Of a stretch of DNA of 64,000 nt, positions 45,964-53,562 are shown piece by piece. Position 1 is the first letter of the stretch. The number at the start of each line of letters is the position of its first letter. Where the stretch lies: NCBI RefSeq assembly GCF_007644035.1, contig NZ_VMTV02000909.1:123893-187892 (forward strand). The letters are read 5' to 3'. The notes below the pieces were generated by a model. That model searched no databases, was not told where the DNA came from, and saw only the letters and a program-made list of their open reading frames with translations. The stretch is from Vogesella mureinivorans. Its GTDB lineage: Bacteria; Pseudomonadota; Gammaproteobacteria; Burkholderiales; Chromobacteriaceae. The position numbers were made by a program, and so were the translations under genes.

Positions 45964-46839
45964 TCACCACTCCACGATGCACACACCGGCCCCGCCGGCT
46001 GCGCCATTCTGCCAATAACCCGCCGCCCGACCGCCACAACCACCCGCCCCATACCCCAGTGCAGTACCACTGGCGTGATAACTGGCATGCATGGCCGGTG
46101 CCAGGATATTGCCACCACCCACCGCGCCCAGCGTTTGCGCAGTACTCACATCCCCATCCGCCCCCCGTTCGGCAAATGGCCCACCACCCGCCGCCCCCCC
46201 ATAACTGTGCGAAGGCTGGCATGCACCGCCAGCACCACCAGCAGCCGATAGTAGCGCTCCAAAGCTGCTGACCCCACCAGGCATACCATTACTGTTCGTG
46301 TAGTTCCCCCCACTGGCAGAACCTATTCCCTCCTGCCCGCCAGTACCGACTGTGACCGTGATGCGCTGACCCGGCACAACATCCAGAAACTCGCGGTACT
46401 TGACCTGGCCGGCACCACCACCAGCTGGCAAATAAGGGGTACCCATGATGGCACCCGCGCCACCGCCACCGCCGCCAGCAAGCGTGACGCAAACTCGGTG
46501 CACGCCCGCTGGGACAACAAACTGGCCTGTTGCCGTAATGTGCTGCACCTGTCCGCGCAGGGCATCAGTGATGCCATAGCCACTGACGGTGCTTGGCCGC
46601 TGTAGCGCCCCCCAGGCCAGCTGCTTGATGGCCGCCTCCAGCTGGTTGATTTCGTCTGGATCAGCTTCAACCCCGGCAGCTTCCAGAACAGATAACAGCT
46701 CGGCCTGCACATTACGGGTAGCGCTTTGCAATGCGTTTAGCCACAAAGCCGAAACGATTGTCCCCGGCTCACCCGTGGCCGGGTTACCGTCATGGAACAT
46801 CCCGTCGGCTGTAGCAACGGGGGGCATTTTGTGCTGCAT
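45964..46839 (-). CDS. tail fibre with glycine-rich tip
   Basis: A 291-residue fibre. The N-terminal ~110 residues resemble Mu-like fibre attachment regions (MFHDGNPATGEPGTIVSALW; SGYGITDALRGQV). The rest is rich in Gly runs (LAGGGGGGAGAIMG, GGAAGGGPFAERG, GYGAGGCGGRAAGYW), the fold of polyglycine-helix receptor-binding tips in phage adhesins. Much shorter than Mu S, so host range is set by this compact tip. SD GGAGG lies within the end of the gp48 gene. Confidence 0.8.
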   Translation of the reverse strand: MQHKMPPVATADGMFHDGNPATGEPGTIVSALWLNALQSATRNVQAELLSVLEAAGVEADPDEINQLEAAIKQLAWGALQRPSTVSGYGITDALRGQVQHITATGQFVVPAGVHRVCVTLAGGGGGGAGAIMGTPYLPAGGGAGQVKYREFLDVVPGQRITVTVGTGGQEGIGSASGGNYTNSNGMPGGVSSFGALLSAAGGAGGACQPSHSYGGAAGGGPFAERGADGDVSTAQTLGAVGGGNILAPAMHASYHASGTALGYGAGGCGGRAAGYWQNGAAGGAGVCIVEW

Positions 46840-46841
46840 GG

Positions 46842-47411
46842 TTAAACCTCCTGATAAGCGAAATAAACAAAGGTGTGTGCGGGCTTCAGGTCCTTGAACA
46901 GCGCCTCCACCAGCACATCCCCAAACACAGTCAACCGCTCGCCTGCAGCAGACTGACCCACACGAAAACGGAACGCTTGGCTGCTAGCGCCATGCACGAT
47001 GACCTGCCAGACCCACACAATGTCGGGCACCCATACGATGTCACCAGCACGGCCGGTACCTGCCCGTAGCGGCTGCGGCTCGCGGATGGTGATGCGGTAG
47101 CCCATCCCCTCGGCCAGCCGGGTGAAGTACGGAATGGACAGGCCGCCGGTTTCGGCCAGCTTGGCCAGTACAGCCTGCAGGCGCTGCTGGTAGCCGGCGT
47201 CGGCCGGCGGGGTGATATCGCAAACCCGCTCCCAGTCCGGCAACAACTGCTCGGGAAAATACGGAGTCACCGCCGCCGTTACCCTGTTGGCGCTGTGCTG
47301 GGCGGTGTCCAGCGCCTGGCCTTCGGCTGCCAGCTCGCCGGCCAGCGTCGGCGCGCTGGGCGTGTAGCTCACCGGCGGCAGCAGCAGGGCCAGCAGGTTG
47401 GCGTGGCTCAT
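46842..47411 (-). CDS. Mu gp48-like baseplate protein (DUF2313)
   Basis: A 189-residue YmfQ/DUF2313 family protein: LLPPVSYTPSAPTLAGELAAEG, FPEQLLPDWERVCDI, and the C-terminal LKPAHTFVYFAYQ. It forms part of the baseplate wedge and overlaps gp47 by ATGA. Confidence 0.88.
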   Translation of the reverse strand: MSHANLLALLLPPVSYTPSAPTLAGELAAEGQALDTAQHSANRVTAAVTPYFPEQLLPDWERVCDITPPADAGYQQRLQAVLAKLAETGGLSIPYFTRLAEGMGYRITIREPQPLRAGTGRAGDIVWVPDIVWVWQVIVHGASSQAFRFRVGQSAAGERLTVFGDVLVEALFKDLKPAHTFVYFAYQEV

Positions 47412-48472
47412 GGCATCAAGCCCAGGGTGACACTACCCAGGCGCACCCATTCCACCTTGCTGGCGTCCACCACTGGCACCACGTTGGCAGCTGGCAGCGA
47501 CACGCTGCGGTCCACCACACCAGGCACCGCCGACACCAAGGCTTCGATGCGGCTTTTGATGGCAGGCTCGCCCGGCGCCAAGCTGGCAAAGTAGCCGGTA
47601 ATGGCGGCCTGGATCAGCGGGGTAGCCACCGCCAGCGTGGTACCGGCCAGCTGCACCTGCGCGCTAACGTTGGCCGGTTTCTCGGTGGGTGCCAGCACCA
47701 GGGCGTTCTTGGCCGTGACCGGCCGCACGTCGTCGATATACGCCTGTACCGCCGCCACGGTGGCCGGCGACGGCAAGCCGCCGGCCGAGGTCACTACCAC
47801 GTCTACCGTGCCCAGGCCACGACGCAGCGGGTACACGTAGGCAGCCGACACGCCCGGCACCTCCAGCGCCCAGCGGCGGTAGTCGTAACGGTTGCCACCG
47901 GCCGGCGGGCGGCGGATCAGCTCCAGCAGGCGCGCCAGCAGCTCGGCGTCGCTCTCTGCCTCCACGCCACCGCTCATGCTGGCCAGCAGCGCCTGGCTGC
48001 TGACGCCTGCCGGTGCGGCCATCAGCGTGGCCTGGCTGCCGGCTGGCAGGTTGGCCGCCGTACCGGCTACGTTGGCCGCAATGGCCACCGTGGCCCCCCC
48101 GGCCGCATCCAGCACCGCGCTGGCGCTGGTGGTGTAGCCCTGGCTGCCGGCCTTTACCGCCAGGCCAGCCGGTACCGCGCTACCAGGTACACCGTTTAAC
48201 TGCAGCAGGCCGCTTGCGGCCACCGCCGGCTTGGGCTGCAAGCCGCGCAGGCGGGCGTGCAGCAGCAGGTAGTCGCGGTCGGCGGTGTCGGGGAAGATCT
48301 GGCGCACCATCCACGCCTGGTGCTGGTACAGGCCTTCCACCGCGCTGGCCACGCTGCTGGCGCGCAGGTAGAAGTCGCTGTCCGGGCCGGTGTCGGCATC
48401 GGGCAGCAGGTTCACCAGGTCGCGCAGCATGGTGTCGCGGAGGGTGGCGAAGGCAGGAATGGCGAACGGCAT
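47408..48472 (-). CDS. Mu gp47-like baseplate protein J
   Basis: A 354-residue baseplate J-type wedge protein: ASSVASAVEGLYQHQAWMVRQ, FPDTADRDYLLLHARLRGL, DAELLARLLELIRRPPAGGN, and a repeated beta domain. Overlaps gp46 by one base. Confidence 0.92.
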   Translation of the reverse strand: MPFAIPAFATLRDTMLRDLVNLLPDADTGPDSDFYLRASSVASAVEGLYQHQAWMVRQIFPDTADRDYLLLHARLRGLQPKPAVAASGLLQLNGVPGSAVPAGLAVKAGSQGYTTSASAVLDAAGGATVAIAANVAGTAANLPAGSQATLMAAPAGVSSQALLASMSGGVEAESDAELLARLLELIRRPPAGGNRYDYRRWALEVPGVSAAYVYPLRRGLGTVDVVVTSAGGLPSPATVAAVQAYIDDVRPVTAKNALVLAPTEKPANVSAQVQLAGTTLAVATPLIQAAITGYFASLAPGEPAIKSRIEALVSAVPGVVDRSVSLPAANVVPVVDASKVEWVRLGSVTLGLMP

Positions 48473-48819
48473 CAGGCCACCTTCACCGGGTGCTGGAAGG
48501 TCTGGGTGCGGCCACTGGCGTCCAGCACCTCGATGTGCAAGGCCAGGCGGCCGGGCTGGCGCTCGGTGGTCACGGCAATGCGCTTGGCGCGGCCGTCATC
48601 CAGTAGCGGCGCCAGCGCCTGCTCGGCGTACTGACGCGCCAGCACCGCCACCCTGGCCACGTCTTTCAGCCGCTGCAGCTCGTGCAGGCGGCTGCCCAGC
48701 GTCGGGTCTTGCCAGTAGCTGCCTAGCGGCGTGACCAGGCGCAGGTACACCGCGTTAGCCAGCGTGTCGGTGCGGCTGCCGCTGTAGTCGGCCGATTGGG
48801 GGGAGATGAAAGCGTCCAT
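48472..48819 (-). CDS. Mu gp46-like baseplate protein (GPW family)
   Basis: A 115-residue GPW/gp25-like protein: TLANAVYLRLVTPLGSYWQDPTLGSRLHEL, then LDDGRAKRIAVTTERQPG. ATG 48817-48819 (MDAFISPQ) is the family-like start and lies inside a 12-bp hairpin that bounds the cargo block. Confidence 0.88.
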   Translation of the reverse strand: MDAFISPQSADYSGSRTDTLANAVYLRLVTPLGSYWQDPTLGSRLHELQRLKDVARVAVLARQYAEQALAPLLDDGRAKRIAVTTERQPGRLALHIEVLDASGRTQTFQHPVKVA

Positions 48820-48842
48820 GCCCTGCAGTGTGCAGGGCATGG
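48816..48842. repeat. cargo-junction hairpin C
   Basis: CCATGCCCTGCA-GTG-TGCAGGGCATGG, a perfect 12-bp stem containing the gp46 start codon. Its build (12-bp stem, 3-nt loop, CCATGC..GCATGG ends) is the same as the hairpin at 62501-62527. It is followed by CATGGGG and a diverged copy of the junction motif (TTGATGGACTTCAGT). Confidence 0.7.
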
Positions 48843-48952
48843 CATGGGGATGATGCTTGATGGACTTCAGTTACTTATTGCATGATCATAATCAGGATGG
48901 TGCTGCAGGAGGTGTCCTTGTAGCGATTCTTTCTGAAAATCATGGAGGAAAA

Positions 48953-49543
48953 ATGGCTGAAATTGTCCCCAACCCATTCAATTCACACTATTGGTATCTT
49001 GTTCGCATAGCAATACCAAACTGTACTGCAGATTTTTTTCCAGCACTTAAACGGCGCGCTGAGGGGCATCAGAAAAGCCAATCGGAAGAAGAGCTAATCA
49101 GATATTTCGTCAATGCGGCAGAAGCCCTGAACAATTCTCTAGATTATTTCTATTGGGAGCATTTCGATAAAGACAAGCATGTGAGCGATGATAAGTTCTT
49201 TAAGAGTGCACGGAAGCAGTACCCAGAATTAGCCACCTTAGCTGACATTGCGAATGCATACAAACATGCCCAGCGCAATGGTAAGAAGGCTACAAACCCA
49301 TCACTCGCAAAGGCTTCCCAGCTAGTAAATCCCGGCTGGTTTGAGGCTTATGCCAATGAGTACGGCCTACAGGGAAAGCTGCACAACCCTTCTGTCAAGG
49401 CAGAGTGGATCCAGTCGCTAACCGAAGCATACCAATTTTGGATGCAGTTTGTTAATGAAAGCCCTGAGGCTAAACAGATCAAAGAATCTTTTCTTAAGAT
49501 GATGCTCAAAGAGCAACCGAGCAAGCCGTCAAACAAAGTCTAG
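48953..49543 (+). CDS. cargo protein of unknown function
   Basis: A 196-residue protein (MAEIVPNPFNSHYWYLV start) on the strand opposite to all phage structural genes, in visibly AT-richer DNA. Start ATG 48953 has GGAGG four bases upstream; an in-frame ATG at 48860 would add 31 residues. It is soluble and mostly helical, with ELATLADIANAYKHAQRNG, a helix reminiscent of HEPN-like four-helix proteins but without RxxxxH. Convergent with the HEPN gene at 49621. I do not recognise the family; phage moron, perhaps a defence partner. Confidence 0.75.
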   Translation: MAEIVPNPFNSHYWYLVRIAIPNCTADFFPALKRRAEGHQKSQSEEELIRYFVNAAEALNNSLDYFYWEHFDKDKHVSDDKFFKSARKQYPELATLADIANAYKHAQRNGKKATNPSLAKASQLVNPGWFEAYANEYGLQGKLHNPSVKAEWIQSLTEAYQFWMQFVNESPEAKQIKESFLKMMLKEQPSKPSNKV

Positions 49544-49580
49544 CCGGTGTAGTCGACAGATTGGAGAAGGATAAGGGCAG

Positions 49581-49607
49581 CCATGCGCTGCTGGGCGCAG
49601 CGCATGG
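49581..49607. repeat. cargo-junction hairpin A
   Basis: CCATGCGCTG / CAGCGCATGG stem, 7-nt loop, between the convergent cargo genes. It is followed by a G-run and the 29-bp junction repeat. It may also serve as a terminator for the plus-strand cargo gene. Confidence 0.65.
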
Positions 49608-49613
49608 CGTGGG

Positions 49614-49642
49614 GGGGGGATTAGCTGATGGGGTTCAGTGGG
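49614..49642. repeat. 29-bp junction repeat, copy A
   Basis: GGGGGG followed by ATTAGCTGATGGGGTTCAG and TGGG. Identical over 29 bp to 62531-62559. It covers the last codons and stop of the HEPN gene (frame PLNPIS-stop). Confidence 0.9.
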
Positions 49643-50508
49643 GTGAATTTATTAGCAAGCTGCTCTTCCAGATGAGTCACTAAAGCAGTTACGTCCTTAA
49701 TCAGGGCCAAAAGTGCTTCTGATCTGACAACGACATCCTGGCCTTCTTTATTAACTCCGTTGCGATGAACAATATCATTGCGAATAGCAACTGCTTCTCT
49801 CAAAGGATCGATATCAGCAAAATCGACGTCTAATGTATCTTTAAACATTGCTTTGACAGCAAAGAGTCGGTGCCATACGAAGTCAAGAAGCTCTTTTCTA
49901 ACTTCTTCACGCAAATTATCCACCTTGATGAAAATGTCACGGAGACCAACCTTCTCATCTTTGTACTTCGGATAGGTAGACACGAACTTCTTGAAACTGT
50001 CGTGATGAGAAAAGACAAGTTGCATAAAGCGTTCACATAGATATGCCTCAAGCGCACCAATCACATTAGCATAAAGCATTTGCCTGTATTTATTAGAAAG
50101 ACTTTCAGTAAAGCTCACTGATTCAAGTTGGAGAACATCTTCTAGATGTTCCTTAAGCTTAGCTTCTGCCTTTGAATAGTGAAGATCTTCTACAGAAAGA
50201 TAATCCTCGTAATCAGCATTGTGATCATAAATCGGCGTCCAGTCTGTACATGTCTTTTCAAGCTCACTTACCAACTCTTCAATGTCTTCTTCTGAGGCAA
50301 CTCCGCCAAAGTGATGCTGAAGTTCCTCGTCTGCATTACAAGGGCCACCAAAAATCCATTGGTAACCGCCTTCTGCCGTAATGTAGGGCAAGCTATTAGC
50401 AGGATCTTCAAAATTTGAAAGAAACCAGTTGCGCATATCATCAATAGTCGGCGTATTCTCCCGAACGCCGCGAGAGGACGTGCCGTCCTGATCAAAGAGG
50501 TCTCCCAT
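49621..50508 (-). CDS. HEPN-motif cargo protein, probable defence gene
   Basis: A 295-residue protein in AT-rich DNA between gp45 and gp46. The C-terminal half is helical (LYANVIGALEAYLCERFMQL ... VRKELLDFVWHRLFAVKAMF) and carries AIRNDIVHRNG, i.e. R243-N-x-x-x-H248, the catalytic RNxxxH motif of HEPN RNases. The N-terminal half is acidic (SEEDIEELVSELEKTC) and unassigned. ATG 50506-50508 has AGGAG six bases upstream. HEPN domains are common in abortive-infection and toxin systems; RNase activity and a defence role are inferred. No antitoxin-like partner is obvious unless it is the convergent gene. Confidence 0.75.
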   Translation of the reverse strand: MGDLFDQDGTSSRGVRENTPTIDDMRNWFLSNFEDPANSLPYITAEGGYQWIFGGPCNADEELQHHFGGVASEEDIEELVSELEKTCTDWTPIYDHNADYEDYLSVEDLHYSKAEAKLKEHLEDVLQLESVSFTESLSNKYRQMLYANVIGALEAYLCERFMQLVFSHHDSFKKFVSTYPKYKDEKVGLRDIFIKVDNLREEVRKELLDFVWHRLFAVKAMFKDTLDVDFADIDPLREAVAIRNDIVHRNGVNKEGQDVVVRSEALLALIKDVTALVTHLEEQLANKFTPLNPIS

Positions 50509-50568
50509 TCACCGCTCCTGCAAAAAAATGACAAAGTCACTATACGCAGAACACTGCATGCAGGGCAA

Positions 50569-51174
50569 CTACTGGACACCACCCAGTACCCCCTGGTGCC
50601 CCAGGAAGCTCTTGCCACCCGCCACCACATCACCGTCGGTGCTGTAGCTGCCACCGGTCTGCTGCACATCGCCGCTGAAGGTCGCGCCGCTGCCGCCCTG
50701 GATGGCCAAGCCGCCGTTGCCGGATAGCTGCTGTTGCACGGAGACCGCGCCGGTAAAGTGGGCCTGCGGGCTGTCGAACTGCATGCTTTCGGTGGCGGTC
50801 AGCGTAAAGCGTTTGGTGGTGCCGTCGATCTGGCCGTCTTTAAACACGAAGGTATCGCCAAAAGCGTTAAAGATGGCGGTCTCGCCTGGCTGCAGCTCCT
50901 TGACGCGGTACTGGCCGTTTTCGGTGGCGATGATGATGCCGTGGCTGGTGCGGCCACCTAGCGGCAGCACCACGATGGCGGTACCGGCCGGCGGCCGGCT
51001 AGTAAAGCCGAACTGCTGGAACAGCTCCAGATCCTGCAGCGGCTCCCCGGCCAGGCCTTCGCCCTGGATAAGCTGGCTGCCGGCACCTTCGCCGCTACGC
51101 TGCAGCACGCCACGAAACGCCTGGCGGATGCCGGACAGGGCGCGGCGGATGCGCTTGTCGATATCGCTGATCAT
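50569..51174 (-). CDS. Mu gp45-like baseplate spike protein
   Basis: A 201-residue gpV-like protein: N-terminal OB-fold region (ELFQQFGFTSRPPAGTAIVVLPLGG), GIIIATENGQYRVKELQPGETAIFNAFGD, then beta-helix repeats forming the tail needle. It ends ...SFLGHQGVLGGVQ right at the cargo boundary; related proteins often continue a few residues past GVQ, so the stop may have been set by the insertion. Confidence 0.88.
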   Translation of the reverse strand: MISDIDKRIRRALSGIRQAFRGVLQRSGEGAGSQLIQGEGLAGEPLQDLELFQQFGFTSRPPAGTAIVVLPLGGRTSHGIIIATENGQYRVKELQPGETAIFNAFGDTFVFKDGQIDGTTKRFTLTATESMQFDSPQAHFTGAVSVQQQLSGNGGLAIQGGSGATFSGDVQQTGGSYSTDGDVVAGGKSFLGHQGVLGGVQ

Positions 51175-51176
51175 GC

Positions 51177-52283
51177 TTAGTCCACGTCGATGGCGTCCAG
51201 GCCATCGTCCTTCTTCTTGCGCTTGGTGCGCTTTTTGTCACGCTTGTCCGGGTGGGCGTCCAGCACCCATACGCCGTCTTCTTTCAGCGTCAGCGTGGTG
51301 CGGCTGCCCTGGCCTTCGCCGCCTTGCAGCTTGCGCGCCATCAGAAAGAACACCCCGTCGATGCCGTGCGGCTCGCTGACCACGTGCACACGCTGGCCGG
51401 GCTGCCACAGCACGCCGTCGCTGGTGCGGTGGCCTTTTACCACTGCCGTCAGCGTCATGCCCTGCAGGCGGCTATCGGACAGCAGCTTGCGCGCCCTGGC
51501 GCGGGTGTCGGCCAGGCTGTCGGCGTCGCCGTCCTGCACGATGCGCGGGCGGTACACCGCGCAGCCGGGGTCGCGTACCGCCGACTTCAAGGCGTGGCGG
51601 CCGGCTTCCGCGTGGGTGCCGTGCGCCTGGCCCAGCACGGTGATGTCCGAATAGCGGCCGGCCATGCTGCGGCGGCGCTGCAGGCTTTGCACATTGTTGC
51701 CCTTGCCGTTTCGACGCAGTACCAGGCTGGCGACCGGTGGCGCGCTGTAGTCCGGGCCGCCCACCACCAGCGTGCCGTCCGGGTCGAACCACGGCCACAG
51801 GCCGTTAGCCTCGGCGGCGCGGGCCAGCACGTCCCAGGCGGTATCGCCCGGCTCGATGCTGACCTTGTCGCGGGCGCGGCCGGCCTGGCTACTGGCGATG
51901 CGTACCCGGCTGATGCCCAGCGGCTTCACCACACTGGCCACCACCTCGGCCAGCGTGGCCTGGCGGGCGGTAAACACCGGGGCGCTGCAGTCCACCAGCA
52001 CCGCCGCATGGTCGCGGCCAGCCAGCGCCAGGGTGTGGCTGGTCTTGCTGACCAGCTCGTCGATATCGTCGATGCGGCCGGTTAGCACCACGTCGCGGCC
52101 AACCATCAGCACCACCTCGGCCCCTTCCACTACGCCGGCCGGCAGCTGGCCATCGGGCAGGCCCAGCTGCAGCTGCCAGGCGTCGGCGGCCTGCAGCAGA
52201 TCGCTGTCGATGTCGTAGTGCTGCCACTTGCTGTGTGCCTTGCCACCTATCAGCAGCGTGACGTCATTATGCTGCGTAGCCAT
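51177..52283 (-). CDS. Mu gp44-like baseplate hub protein (P)
   Basis: A 368-residue gpD/gp27-like hub: VTLLIGGKAHSKWQHYDIDSD, SGTAWDVL-type DTAWDVLARAAEANGLW, and a basic C-terminus with repeated K/R (DKRDKKRTKRKKKDD). Overlaps gp43 by 17 bp and is 2 bp from gp45. Confidence 0.9.
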   Translation of the reverse strand: MATQHNDVTLLIGGKAHSKWQHYDIDSDLLQAADAWQLQLGLPDGQLPAGVVEGAEVVLMVGRDVVLTGRIDDIDELVSKTSHTLALAGRDHAAVLVDCSAPVFTARQATLAEVVASVVKPLGISRVRIASSQAGRARDKVSIEPGDTAWDVLARAAEANGLWPWFDPDGTLVVGGPDYSAPPVASLVLRRNGKGNNVQSLQRRRSMAGRYSDITVLGQAHGTHAEAGRHALKSAVRDPGCAVYRPRIVQDGDADSLADTRARARKLLSDSRLQGMTLTAVVKGHRTSDGVLWQPGQRVHVVSEPHGIDGVFFLMARKLQGGEGQGSRTTLTLKEDGVWVLDAHPDKRDKKRTKRKKKDDGLDAIDVD

Positions 52284-53562
52284 TCAGCACCTCGCCGGCC
52301 GGGATGAAGTTGGGGTGCACCAGCTGCGGGTTCAGCCTGGCTAGCTCGCTGGCGCGGGTGTAGTCGCCGTACCAGCGGAACGCCAGCAGGTGCAGGTTGG
52401 CCGCAGCGTCTACCCGGCGCTGGATCAATGGCGGGCGCAGCGTCAGCACGCTGGCGGTGGCGGCCTGTACCGCGTAGGCGGTGCTTTTTAACGCCTCGGT
52501 CACCGGGCGGGCGGTTTCTATATCAAAAGCAGCGCGATGACTGTCGATGGCTTGCTGCAGCGCACCACGCACGTCGCCTGCCAGCGTTTCCAGCTGCGAC
52601 GGGGTGAGCGTGGGCTGCTCGACCTCGGCCGCCAGTACGTCGGCCGCCACCTGGGCCAGCGTGGTGGCAGCGGCCGCCTGCAGTAGTGCGGTGACTGCCT
52701 GCAGGTCGGCCGGGGCAATGGCCACCGGCGTGGTGGTGGTCGCGCTGTCGGCCGTACTGTTGCCAACCTGGCCAGGCTGGCCGGCAAACAGGCTGCCCGG
52801 CTGCACATTGCCGCTGGCTACGCGACCGGGCAGCTGCACCACGGTACCCAGCTGGCCAGTCAGGCTTTTCCAATCAGACATGATCACGCCGACGTCGAAG
52901 CCGCGCAGGTCGGCCATGCCGGATAGCAGGCCCACCACGTCGGCGGCAAAGGCACGCGGGTAGTCGATCAGTTCCAGCCCGGCGCTGATATAGCCCTGCA
53001 CCTGGCTGCGCAGGCCGCCCAGCGTACTGGTCAGCACACTGCGCAGTGCATTGATTCGGTCAAACTGGCCGGCCGCCTTAGCTGCCGCCGTGGCCTTGGC
53101 GAAGGCGTCGGTAGCGGCCACCATGCCAGCCGCTGCCGGCAGCTTCACCTGGGCAGCCTGCTGCGCAGGCAGCTGGCGGCTGAAGAACGGCTGGCTGGTG
53201 GTGTGCTCGGCAAACTGCAGCGCCACGCGGCAGCTGTCTACCTCGTCGGCGCTGTGCTCTACCTGGTAGTCCAACAGCTGCGCCTGCTGGATGCTGCCGT
53301 ATACCGGGTGCACCAGCTCGCCAGCACCGGGCTGGTCCAGCACCGCCAAGAACGCCTGCAGGCGGGTGTCGTAGTCGTCGCCAAAGAACACCGCCTGCAG
53401 GGTGAACTGCCGCGGCTTGCGGCCCAGGTCTTCCAGGTCTGCACCGTCCTGGTACGGGTATTCGTGCTGGGCGATATCGCGCCTGGCACCGTCCTGGGTG
53501 GCTTGGCAGTCGAACACCACGCCCCGAAAGCTGGCGTCCAGCAAGTTGTCTTTCCAGGCCAT
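52267..53562 (-). CDS. Mu gp43-like tail/DNA circulation protein (N)
   Basis: A 431-residue protein of the Mu N family: MAWKDNLLDASFRGVVFDCQ, EYPYQDGADLEDLGRKPRQF, and the C-terminal AANLHLLAFRWYGDYTRASELARLNPQL (LysM-like). In Mu N is needed for DNA circularisation/tail function. Overlaps the tape-measure gene by one base. Confidence 0.9.
   Translation of the reverse strand: MAWKDNLLDASFRGVVFDCQATQDGARRDIAQHEYPYQDGADLEDLGRKPRQFTLQAVFFGDDYDTRLQAFLAVLDQPGAGELVHPVYGSIQQAQLLDYQVEHSADEVDSCRVALQFAEHTTSQPFFSRQLPAQQAAQVKLPAAAGMVAATDAFAKATAAAKAAGQFDRINALRSVLTSTLGGLRSQVQGYISAGLELIDYPRAFAADVVGLLSGMADLRGFDVGVIMSDWKSLTGQLGTVVQLPGRVASGNVQPGSLFAGQPGQVGNSTADSATTTTPVAIAPADLQAVTALLQAAAATTLAQVAADVLAAEVEQPTLTPSQLETLAGDVRGALQQAIDSHRAAFDIETARPVTEALKSTAYAVQAATASVLTLRPPLIQRRVDAAANLHLLAFRWYGDYTRASELARLNPQLVHPNFIPAGEVLNGYAA

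Noticed and set aside
45413-46222. Extended 269-codon version of the tail fibre chaperone
   Set aside because: The added N-terminus is Trp/Gly-rich antisense-like sequence inside the fibre gene; the start at 45961 directly after the fibre stop is better.
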